A program made the translations under genes and the position numbers. From Colimorpha sp045598945 (GTDB lineage: Bacteria; Bacteroidota; Bacteroidia; Bacteroidales; P3): DNA of 30,922 nt. Under the pieces are notes generated by a model. The model was not told the origin of the DNA. It made no database searches and saw only the letters and a list, made by a program, of their open reading frames with translations. Below, piece by piece: positions 15,876-22,142 of this stretch; the stretch's first letter is position 1, and each line of letters starts with the position of its first letter. Location of the stretch: positions 1 to 30,922 of the forward strand of contig JAZRVD010000023.1 of the NCBI GenBank assembly GCA_045598945.1, in the 5' to 3' direction.

Positions 15876-16020
15876 GCTACTAAATGTACGATAATCTGAG
15901 GATTATTTCCTTTACTTCTGTCTACTTCCAGCATATAGCGATTGATACAATAGATGCGGTGTATCTTGAGATTTTTTTTCACTGTTGGTTACCTATCGCA
16001 TAAACTTGACATAAATAGTA
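15876..16020 (-). pseudogene. Possible LytTR-like DNA-binding domain remnant
   Basis: On the minus strand a frame around 15880-15975 reads KIHRIYCINRYMLEVDR and then SKGNNPQIIVHL. This resembles the 'RIHRSYIVN...I..I' core of LytTR DNA-binding domains. The frame is blocked by a stop just upstream (about 15990) and has no usual start, and it runs on into the CHAT terminator. It is best read as a small relic of a response regulator; the resemblance is modest. Confidence 0.3.
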
Positions 16021-16078
16021 AAAGAAAAATAACAATTTATAGAAGTTGTGCGCGACACAAAGTAAGCGTAAATATTTT

Positions 16079-16414
16079 ATGAAAGATTTTTTTATTTGGA
16101 TGGCATGGATGGCATTGTTTCTGATTAGCGCAACAGCTATTATGTTTTTTTTAGATGAAATTGGGTCGGAATATGAAAGTCAGTGCGATACTGTTGACGT
16201 TGTGCAGGTGTCTTCAATCACAGATGCTGATATGTTATCATACGAAAATCCATATTACTACATTGACGATAATCATTATGAGGTGTCGTTTAGAGGAAAG
16301 CATTGTGATGGTATCGTTGGTTGCAGCTGTCAGGGTTTTGAACCAATGTCTGGCGAGGTGTGGAAACGTGGACATTGCAAACATTGCGGACATAAGAAGA
16401 CCTTTCATAAGTAA
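16079..16414 (+). CDS. Small membrane protein with zinc-ribbon-like C-terminus
   Basis: This 111-residue protein from ATG 16079 (an upstream in-frame TTG at 16046 would add 11 residues ahead of the hydrophobic start) has one membrane helix at about 5-25. A Tyr/Asp-rich middle follows, then a Cys/His-rich end: Cys76, Cys82-x-Cys84 and HCKHCGH (Cys100, Cys103, His105). Two CxC/CxxC pairs 15 residues apart suggest a small zinc-binding ribbon. Family not recognised. It shares direction with the small secreted protein 40 nt downstream and may be co-transcribed. No consensus promoter is seen. Confidence 0.65.
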   Translation: MKDFFIWMAWMALFLISATAIMFFLDEIGSEYESQCDTVDVVQVSSITDADMLSYENPYYYIDDNHYEVSFRGKHCDGIVGCSCQGFEPMSGEVWKRGHCKHCGHKKTFHK

Positions 16415-16454
16415 ATTGTTTTTTTATTAAAATAAGTAGTATAAGACACTCGAT

Positions 16455-16859
16455 ATGAAAAAAATATTTCTTTCTCTTTTCCTTTTGTTGGCTGTAGCTA
16501 TGATTGCCGATGCACAAATTTATGTAAGCTGTACAGCAAGACGGATATTTCAATATAATAAAGAAACAGATTCGTTTGATTTTCTTTATAAATATGAAGA
16601 GAACTCTTTGTTTGAGCTATATAAGGATCTTATGATGTTTAAGCATACAACTCCTACAATCACATCGTCGTATTATATTCAAGAAAGTTCCTTTGATGAA
16701 GACAATGGCATGTTGATGTGTATGGTGAAGTCCGACGTGGGTAATGATTATTTCTATAATTTTGAGTTTGAGAATGAAGAGGTTATGGTGATTTATACTA
16801 ATGATGATGATGAGTTAGTAATGATAATATTTACTGTAAAGAAGATGTGGACTGATTAG
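16455..16859 (+). CDS. Small secreted hypothetical protein
   Basis: This 134-residue protein has a clear signal peptide (MKKIFLSLFLLLAVAMIADA, cleavage before Gln21) and a mature part of about 114 residues. The mature part is rich in acidic and aromatic residues with alternating hydrophobic strands (MVIYT, LVMIIFTV), suggesting a small beta-rich periplasmic or exported protein. There is no lipobox Cys and no recognised family. It lies 40 nt after the small membrane protein and is followed by two hairpins that could terminate it. Confidence 0.7.
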   Translation: MKKIFLSLFLLLAVAMIADAQIYVSCTARRIFQYNKETDSFDFLYKYEENSLFELYKDLMMFKHTTPTITSSYYIQESSFDEDNGMLMCMVKSDVGNDYFYNFEFENEEVMVIYTNDDDELVMIIFTVKKMWTD

Positions 16860-16927
16860 TCCGTTGCAGAGATAATAATTAAAGCAAAAAGCCGAGGAAC
16901 AACCGCCAATTTTTGCACCGCAAATGG

Positions 16928-16967
16928 GCCTCCCCTATGATTAGGCAAGAGGCTCGTTTGTTTTTTG
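16928..16967 (+). terminator. Intrinsic terminator after the small secreted protein gene
   Basis: GCCTC (16928-16932) pairs with GAGGC (16949-16953), with inner CCT/AGG pairing, and is followed by TCGTTTGTTTTTT. It is 69 nt after the stop at 16859. Confidence 0.55.
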
Positions 16968-17015
16968 TGGTAATAGTACTATTGTTGGGGTGTAACCTTT
17001 GGCGTGGCAATAACA

Positions 17016-17050
17016 AAAGGCAAAAGACATTCCGTCTTTTGCCTTTGTTT
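17016..17050. terminator. Bidirectional terminator between convergent genes
   Basis: A perfect 13-bp stem, 17016-17028 with 17034-17046, has a 5-nt ATTCC loop. A/T-rich sides give a T-run in both directions, so it probably serves the C69 dipeptidase on the minus strand as well as plus-strand transcripts. Confidence 0.75.
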
Positions 17051-17070
17051 TCAATATGTATTATGTCTGT

Positions 17071-18843
17071 TTAGTACATCGTAGGCTCTTTTACTACTTC
17101 CAACTCCATTTGCCTGTCGCCTTGTTCTTCTATCATCTTCTGCTTGTACCAGTCTGGGTAGCCGGGCGAGTCGAAATGGTTGGGGTTGGGGTCGAGCGAC
17201 CCGTCGGGCAGCAGTTGGCGGACGCAGCCGTCAACATAGCGCATCAGCAGGAATTGATCGAGCTCTTTCCATCGTCTCATCATCTTGTCTGCCATGCGTG
17301 CTGAGAATGCGTTGTTTTGCAAGGCTATCTCTTCGTTGGTGGCGTTGATTATTTTTGCGTCGTGCGCCGCCACCGAGTCTATAAATGCCAGCTCCAGCTC
17401 CTGTTGTGCTTTCTGGATGTCTACTATCATGTCGCTGTAGCGTCCGTAGGCATAGTTTGCCACGCGGTTGAAAGCCCAGAAGGCCGATGTCTCGCTGTAT
17501 TGCGTCATGCTGCCGTTGCCTTGTCTGAAACATTCGGGTATCTCCGACTGGCTGCAGTATAGTGGGCAGAAGACTGTGCTGTAGGTGTCGTCAACGCCAA
17601 ACCACAACAGTCCGCCTATGTTGTTGGGCAGCCAGTTGCGACATTGCGTGATGGCGCAGAATGCTGTCTGCTGAGTCGAGATGGGACGCTCGTGCAGGTA
17701 TACCTTGTCGCCTACCTTGTAGCGCAGCGGACGCCAACGGTATGGCACATGCCATGGACCGCCGCCAAGGTCTTTGGTCATGTCGAGCTCGGTGCCTTCG
17801 TAGTGGTCGCGCATTATCTGCATCACGTCGTGTACGCTCATCTTGTGGTTTGGCTTTATCCACAGCGGCAGACGGTTCTTGGGGTTGCGCCCTAACGCAT
17901 GGTCTGCATACTGCTCGCGTATGCCTTCTTTTAGTTTAGAATACATGGCATACACTCTTGCCTCGCAGGCGCGCATGCCTAAATAGGTCATTGGACAGTA
18001 AGCGTCGGAGAAACTGAAGTCTTCGTCTTTGCCGTTAAAATAGCCGCGTATGCGTGCCAGCGTGATGACGTCGTGAGAGTATATACATTCTACCTCTGGC
18101 TCGTTGATGTATTTGAGGTTGTGGCTGTCGATGCTCTTGTGGCTGCCTTTTTTCATGAGTGGGAAGGTTGTTATGCGCGACTGGTTGGCGTGTGCGCACA
18201 CATAGCCTTCTGGCACGCGGCGTGCCACCCACACGGCACCGCCTTCCTTAAAGTTCTTGAATTCTTTCTTCAGCACCGGCTTGCCGTTAATGGTGTCGTA
18301 GAGTGGGCGTCCTTTGCCTATCACCTCCATTATCCATACCTCGTTGGCGTCGCTTATCGAGAATGTCTCGCCAGTGCTGCGGTAGCCGTAAGTGTCCATC
18401 AGTTCTGCCATCACCTTTATCGCTTCGCGTGCTGTCTTGGAACGTTGTAGGGCAAGGTGGAACATTGTAACGTAGTGCAGACCGCTTACCCCTGCCAGTT
18501 CGCTCCTGCCGTCAAAAGTGGTCTCCGCCAGTCCTACCTGATGCTCGTTGACGTAGCCTACTACGTTGTAGGTGTGTGGCACCTGTGCCACGTTGCACAT
18601 CAGGCGTTTGCCCTCTCTCATGGGCAGCATGGTGCCTGGCTCGTGATCTGCGGCACGGTAGAACACCAAGTTGCCGTATAGGGCTTGTTGGTCGGCGGCG
18701 TATGTTATCATCGTCGAGCCATCAACGGTGGCTCCGCGTGTGGCAAGAAAATTGGTGCAGGCTTTGCTTGGCATGGTGGCAAACATTGTTATTGCTATCA
18801 ATGTCAAGATAGGTAGCATGATTTTTTTTAGGCTGTGTCTCAT
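17071..18843 (-). CDS. Peptidase family C69 dipeptidase
   Basis: This 590-residue protein is of the C69 (PepD) family, N-terminal-nucleophile dipeptidases. A signal peptide of about 28 residues ends directly before Cys29 in the segment KACTNFLATRGATVDGSTM. In this family the Cys becomes the N-terminal nucleophile after processing, and the following TNF..G....DGS pattern is characteristic. The enzyme would act in the periplasm or at the surface, releasing amino acids from dipeptides. It lies 24 nt downstream of the Fic gene on the same strand, so the two may share a transcript. A bidirectional terminator follows. Length is normal for Bacteroidales members. Confidence 0.9.
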   Translation of the reverse strand: MRHSLKKIMLPILTLIAITMFATMPSKACTNFLATRGATVDGSTMITYAADQQALYGNLVFYRAADHEPGTMLPMREGKRLMCNVAQVPHTYNVVGYVNEHQVGLAETTFDGRSELAGVSGLHYVTMFHLALQRSKTAREAIKVMAELMDTYGYRSTGETFSISDANEVWIMEVIGKGRPLYDTINGKPVLKKEFKNFKEGGAVWVARRVPEGYVCAHANQSRITTFPLMKKGSHKSIDSHNLKYINEPEVECIYSHDVITLARIRGYFNGKDEDFSFSDAYCPMTYLGMRACEARVYAMYSKLKEGIREQYADHALGRNPKNRLPLWIKPNHKMSVHDVMQIMRDHYEGTELDMTKDLGGGPWHVPYRWRPLRYKVGDKVYLHERPISTQQTAFCAITQCRNWLPNNIGGLLWFGVDDTYSTVFCPLYCSQSEIPECFRQGNGSMTQYSETSAFWAFNRVANYAYGRYSDMIVDIQKAQQELELAFIDSVAAHDAKIINATNEEIALQNNAFSARMADKMMRRWKELDQFLLMRYVDGCVRQLLPDGSLDPNPNHFDSPGYPDWYKQKMIEEQGDRQMELEVVKEPTMY

Positions 18844-18867
18844 TGTGTTGTATTTGTTTTGGATTAT

Positions 18868-20331
18868 TTATTGCTTGTCTATTACCCAATGGCCGTTGCG
18901 ACCTCTGCCTTCATATCGTATATGTTGCATCTTTGCAATGTGTCGCTTGATGGTCTTGTCGGTCTTGTTTGAAAGTGCGGCTAATTGCGCTGTGGTTATT
19001 TTGTCGTTGAGCATTATCTGCTGCTCTATCCATTGGTCTAACTTTTCTTCTTGAGGGACATTCCGAGGGACATCTTGAGGGACATTCTGAGGGACATTCC
19101 GAGGGACATCTTGAGGGACATTTGTCTTTTTAAGGATATCTAAAAGCCCTATTCCTTTTACTGTAAGTAGATATTTTTGTTTCGAGGAACGTGGAGAATC
19201 AGGGTATAACATGCGTATAAAACCATTATCAAGTGCAGGTGTGAGCCACATGTCTATAAAATTTGGCCTGTGTTTCAGTGCGTTGGCTTCCATTATTGTT
19301 TTCACAGACATCTTGCCATTTCCTATTGTTTGTACTAACTGTCGGATGTTGCTGTTTGATGTCTCAAACATGTTATATCCATATTTAACTTGTTCGGTGA
19401 CTTGTTCGGTGACTTGTTCGGTAACTTGTTCGGTGACTTGTTCGGTGACTTGTTCGGTAGACTTTGCCATGTTGGGCTGTATACGCCATTCTTCGCGAGG
19501 CGTTATATGTAGATAGCGGTTTTTTAGCACCCAGCCGTCGCCTAATAGCAAGTTGCGGAAAAAGCGTTCAAGGTAGATGGGTGTATAGTCTATGCTTAAT
19601 TTTGTGTTTTTGTAGTTGGCTCGTACTAATGCATTGCGAAAATACCATGAATGTTGGGTAAACATTTCGTTGTCTACGTCAAAGCCTATAGACCGTAGGT
19701 ATTGTATTATAAATACAGCGGTGGTGCGAGTGTTGCCTTCGGCAAAGGCATGTATTTGCCACAGCCCGGATGTGAATTTGGCGATACGTCGTACAATCAT
19801 GTCTATCGTTAGTCCGTTGTAGTCAAAATTCTTTTCTTGTTCTATGTCGTATTCCAGGGCTGTTGCTATGTCTTCATAGTTGAGGTATACCACTGTGTCG
19901 CCGTTCAACACCCATTCCTTTTTGCTAATATTGTATTTGCGTAGTGTGCCGGCATGTTTGAATAGACCGGTAAACAGACGTCGATGAATAGAGATATATC
20001 CGTTGTGTGTGAAAGCGAATGTGCGTGATGACAGTATGTTGACAATATTGGTGGCTACTTTGTCGGCTTCTTCTGTATTCTTGTTGCAAGCCTCGCGTGT
20101 GCTTTTTGATTCATAATATGAGTGTATTTGTTGCTGCACATCGTTAAGGGTGATATGCCCTTCTATATGTTCCTGTGCTTTGGCGAGGAGGAATGCTGAA
20201 GGTTGCAGTCCGTCAACTTTTTGTAGTCCTATGGCAGCACGCCAGAGGCTTGCAAGCTCGCGTTTTTCTGGCTCTTCTTGGCGTAGGTATTGGTCAAATT
20301 GGTCGAATGATATTTTGTCGTTCTCTTCCAT
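18868..20331 (-). CDS. Fic-domain protein with repeat linkers and winged helices
   Basis: This 487-residue protein of the Fic family usually transfers AMP (or another nucleotide moiety) to target proteins. The active-site loop is IHAFAEGNTRT (His194 to Arg202), a known variant of HPFx(D/E)GNGR with Ala for Pro and Thr for the second Gly. After the Fic core, residues about 290-315 are six TEQV units. A winged-helix-like segment follows, then 24 residues of VPQN/VPQD/VPRN units (about 411-435) and a last helix-turn-helix (ITTAQLAALSNKTDKTIKRHIAKM). The layout (Fic, repeat linker, DNA-binding-like modules) suggests an autoregulated or DNA-linked Fic protein. No inhibitory S/TxxxEG helix is obvious. 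It has its own consensus promoter at 20367-20397. Confidence 0.88.
   Translation of the reverse strand: MEENDKISFDQFDQYLRQEEPEKRELASLWRAAIGLQKVDGLQPSAFLLAKAQEHIEGHITLNDVQQQIHSYYESKSTREACNKNTEEADKVATNIVNILSSRTFAFTHNGYISIHRRLFTGLFKHAGTLRKYNISKKEWVLNGDTVVYLNYEDIATALEYDIEQEKNFDYNGLTIDMIVRRIAKFTSGLWQIHAFAEGNTRTTAVFIIQYLRSIGFDVDNEMFTQHSWYFRNALVRANYKNTKLSIDYTPIYLERFFRNLLLGDGWVLKNRYLHITPREEWRIQPNMAKSTEQVTEQVTEQVTEQVTEQVTEQVKYGYNMFETSNSNIRQLVQTIGNGKMSVKTIMEANALKHRPNFIDMWLTPALDNGFIRMLYPDSPRSSKQKYLLTVKGIGLLDILKKTNVPQDVPRNVPQNVPQDVPRNVPQEEKLDQWIEQQIMLNDKITTAQLAALSNKTDKTIKRHIAKMQHIRYEGRGRNGHWVIDKQ
19051..19122. repeat. 12-nt tandem repeat, 6 units, in the Fic gene
   Basis: Six in-frame units of the form (T/C)(T/C)GAGGGACAT(T/C) plus variants encode alternating VPQN, VPQD and VPRN tetrapeptides on the minus strand. 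Units differ by one or two bases in an ordered pattern (a 36-nt triplet of units occurs twice), which shows growth by segmental duplication. Confidence 0.9.
19388..19459. repeat. 12-nt tandem repeat, 6 units, TEQV linker in the Fic gene
   Basis: Six copies of ACTTGTTCGGTG run head to tail (two copies end in A, a synonymous change). On the minus strand they encode six Thr-Glu-Gln-Val units. Near identity implies recent slippage expansion; any unit gain or loss keeps the frame. Confidence 0.95.
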
Positions 20332-20366
20332 TTATTTATTTGATAGAGTGGTGGTGAAATATTATG

Positions 20367-20397
20367 CAAAGATACTGAAAATCTTTTTAATAGCAAA
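20367..20397 (-). promoter_or_regulatory. Consensus promoter of the Fic gene
   Basis: On the minus strand TTTG (20394-20397) and TATCTTTG (20367-20374) are 19 nt apart, an exact fit to the Bacteroidota promoter. The start codon is at 20331, about 30 nt after the expected transcription start. Confidence 0.75.
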
Positions 20398-20488
20398 ATT
20401 TTTTAATCATCTTTTTTGCTTTTTTTGTAAGTGCTTTTAGGTGTAATGGGTGTTGTGGGTGTGGGTTTGGAATTATTGTGGCGGTATG

Positions 20489-20522
20489 AAAAAAGCCTGT
20501 CGATGGTGTTCGGCAGGCTTTT
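20489..20522 (-). terminator. Terminator of the SGNH/winged-helix operon
   Basis: AAAAGCCTG (20491-20499) pairs with CAGGCTTTT (20514-20522). Read on the minus strand, the hairpin is followed by a run of T. It lies 16 nt after the stop of the small regulator gene. Confidence 0.75.
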
Positions 20523-20537
20523 GTGCGGTGTGAGCAT

Positions 20538-20714
20538 TTAGGCTGGTTGCCAGAAGCAACGTTTGGGCGACACTATGGTGCCTTCGTCTTTTAGCTGTTT
20601 CATGGCTTTGTCTACTTCTTTGCGGTCGAGTCCGCTAAGTTCTGCTATCTTGCCGGCATTGAGTGGTTCGCCAGCGTTCTTCATGGTTTCGAGAACTTTC
20701 TCTTTGGTTTCCAT
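20538..20714 (-). CDS. Mini winged-helix transcriptional regulator (58 aa)
   Basis: This 58-residue protein is easy to miss because of its size. It reads METKEKVLETMKNAGEPLNA, then GKIAELSGLDRKEVDKAMKQ, then a short end with KRCFW. This is a compact helix-turn-helix: helix 1 (KEKVLETMK), helix 2 (AGKIAELSG), recognition helix (DRKEVDKAMKQLK) and a short wing. It resembles the small stand-alone 'transcriptional regulator' family found in Bacteroidales, clostridia and archaea. It is the last of three co-directional genes (12 nt after the hypothetical gene) and is followed by a terminator, so it may regulate the operon or work elsewhere. Confidence 0.8.
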   Translation of the reverse strand: METKEKVLETMKNAGEPLNAGKIAELSGLDRKEVDKAMKQLKDEGTIVSPKRCFWQPA

Positions 20715-20726
20715 AGTTGTTGTGTT

Positions 20727-21143
20727 TTATAAGAAGTTTTTGGGTACAAAGTCTATTATCAAGCCTGCTGCGTCGAAATGAATGTCGTGGAGTGTGATGT
20801 TTTGCACCAGTTGCTGTGTCTGTGCGTTGTCTCCGAGGTGTATGAGCAGACGCGAGTTGTCAAGCATCTCTATGGCCTCTGCGCCGGGACGGTTGCCGAG
20901 GTGTTTGAGTGCTTCGCGTATGGCGTACTCTATGCCGGCGCCGCCGCTATACGACAGGTAGAGGTCGTCGTCGTCGATGCGCTCAACGGTGATGTCGATG
21001 CTGAGCTCGCTCTTTTTGAATAGTATGCTGACTTCGTAGCCTATACGCACTGTGTGGTCGCCGCTATAGGTGAAGAATATGTCCTTGCCGCTTTTTTTCT
21101 TTATAAGGTTCTGTAGCTCGAGAAAGGTGAGTTTGAGTTGCAT
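20727..21143 (-). CDS. Conserved Bacteroidales hypothetical protein
   Basis: This 138-residue soluble protein has no signal peptide or membrane helix. It is mixed alpha/beta: an N-terminal helix (LTFLELQNLIKKKSG), paired strands (HTVRIGYEVSILFK, LSIDITVERIDDDDLYLSYS), a helix (IEYAIREALKHLG) and a last strand pair ending IDFVPKNFL. I do not recognise a named domain. It sits between the SGNH hydrolase gene (13 nt upstream) and the mini winged-helix gene (12 nt downstream), clearly one operon. Function unknown. Confidence 0.8.
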   Translation of the reverse strand: MQLKLTFLELQNLIKKKSGKDIFFTYSGDHTVRIGYEVSILFKKSELSIDITVERIDDDDLYLSYSGGAGIEYAIREALKHLGNRPGAEAIEMLDNSRLLIHLGDNAQTQQLVQNITLHDIHFDAAGLIIDFVPKNFL

Positions 21144-21156
21144 GGTTTGTGTGGTA

Positions 21157-21819
21157 TTAGTTGTTTATGGCTTTTATCAGTTGGTCGCATATAGCCTGCA
21201 TGCCGGCTGTGGTTGGGTGACCGCCTTTTTTCTCTATGTCGGTGAGCTCTATGAGCGGTATGTTGTAGTGCTGGCAGATGGTACGGCTCGACTCGTTGAT
21301 GCCTTCCGAGAGCTCGGAGTTTAGGATAGAGTATATCTGGGCTTTGGGGTAAAGGGCTTTGAGCTTGACAATTAGGCATGCCAGGGCTGGGCGGAATGCT
21401 TTGCAGTCTTCGTCTGTCCAGTCAGAGTATTGGTATTCTCCTATTGGCGAACCGGCCCACGAGTCGTTGGTGCCGCCAAAGATGAATATTATGTCGGGAT
21501 TGCCTAATTGGCCGGCGCGTGCGTTGAAGGAGTTCTCCGTTACATCTTTCTTGTCATAGCCTGTGTTGCATATCGTTGTGCCGCCCCATGAGTCGTTTTT
21601 CTCCAATTCGTACCCCATGGCGTTGATATATAGCCCCCACCATGTCTGTTCTGCTTTTAGCACTTCTGTTTTGGCATTGGGGTAGTATGGACGGTATTCT
21701 TTGGGACTGACGCCTGAAAAGGTGGAATACGAGTCGCCCAAAACGGATACTTTCTTTACTTGGGCTGATGCAACGACAGTCAATGTCATTGATAGGAGCA
21801 ATGTGATAATCTTTTTCAT
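21157..21819 (-). CDS. Secreted SGNH/GDSL hydrolase
   Basis: This 220-residue protein has a signal peptide (about 1-19, cut near ASAQ) and an SGNH hydrolase core: block I VLGDSYS (catalytic Ser30), a Gly in NDSWGGTT (block II), block III FGGTND (Asn118) and block V His201 in KGGHPTT. These enzymes are esterases or lipases, often deacetylating glycans. The Asp normally three residues before the His (DxxH) is Lys here, so the enzyme may work with a Ser-His dyad or use another acid. It is first gene of a three-gene operon with a -7 box at 21869-21876. Confidence 0.85.
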   Translation of the reverse strand: MKKIITLLLSMTLTVVASAQVKKVSVLGDSYSTFSGVSPKEYRPYYPNAKTEVLKAEQTWWGLYINAMGYELEKNDSWGGTTICNTGYDKKDVTENSFNARAGQLGNPDIIFIFGGTNDSWAGSPIGEYQYSDWTDEDCKAFRPALACLIVKLKALYPKAQIYSILNSELSEGINESSRTICQHYNIPLIELTDIEKKGGHPTTAGMQAICDQLIKAINN

Positions 21820-21868
21820 GGTATTAGTGTCTGTGTCTCTTTATTTGTCGTGTCTTGTTTTACGATGG

Positions 21869-21899
21869 CAAAGGTACGATTTTTTACTATATGATGAAA
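21869..21899 (-). promoter_or_regulatory. Promoter of the SGNH operon
   Basis: On the minus strand TACCTTTG (21869-21876) is an exact TAnnTTTG box, with TTTC (21896-21899) 19 nt upstream, one base off TTTG. The start codon at 21819 is about 43 nt from the expected transcription start. Confidence 0.6.
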
Positions 21900-22074
21900 T
21901 GCCTATAGTGGCATGCTTCGGCTATTGGTGATGTTAGGGTGTTGTCTTTCAGTAGGATAATGAAATTTGCGAGTTGTGTCTTAATGTCTATCTATTGGCA
22001 TGCATCAATCGCATATTGCTGCATGTAATGGCATGATTTATTATTTCCAAACACTTGTGGTTGATAAGATACAT

Positions 22075-22105
22075 TTTGTCTATTCAACGAAAAAGGATAA
22101 CTTTG
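22075..22105 (+). promoter_or_regulatory. Consensus promoter of the M16 peptidase gene
   Basis: TTTG (22075-22078) and TAACTTTG (22098-22105) are 19 nt apart, a perfect Bacteroidota promoter. The ATG at 22143 lies about 30 nt after the expected start, in an A-rich leader without a Shine-Dalgarno sequence. Confidence 0.8.
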
Positions 22106-22142
22106 CACTGAATAAAAAATATCAACAATAAAACAATAAACT

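Noticed and set aside
19051..19459. CRISPR-like reading of the two 12-nt repeat arrays
   Set aside because: The units are contiguous without spacers, far too short, and in frame inside the Fic gene.
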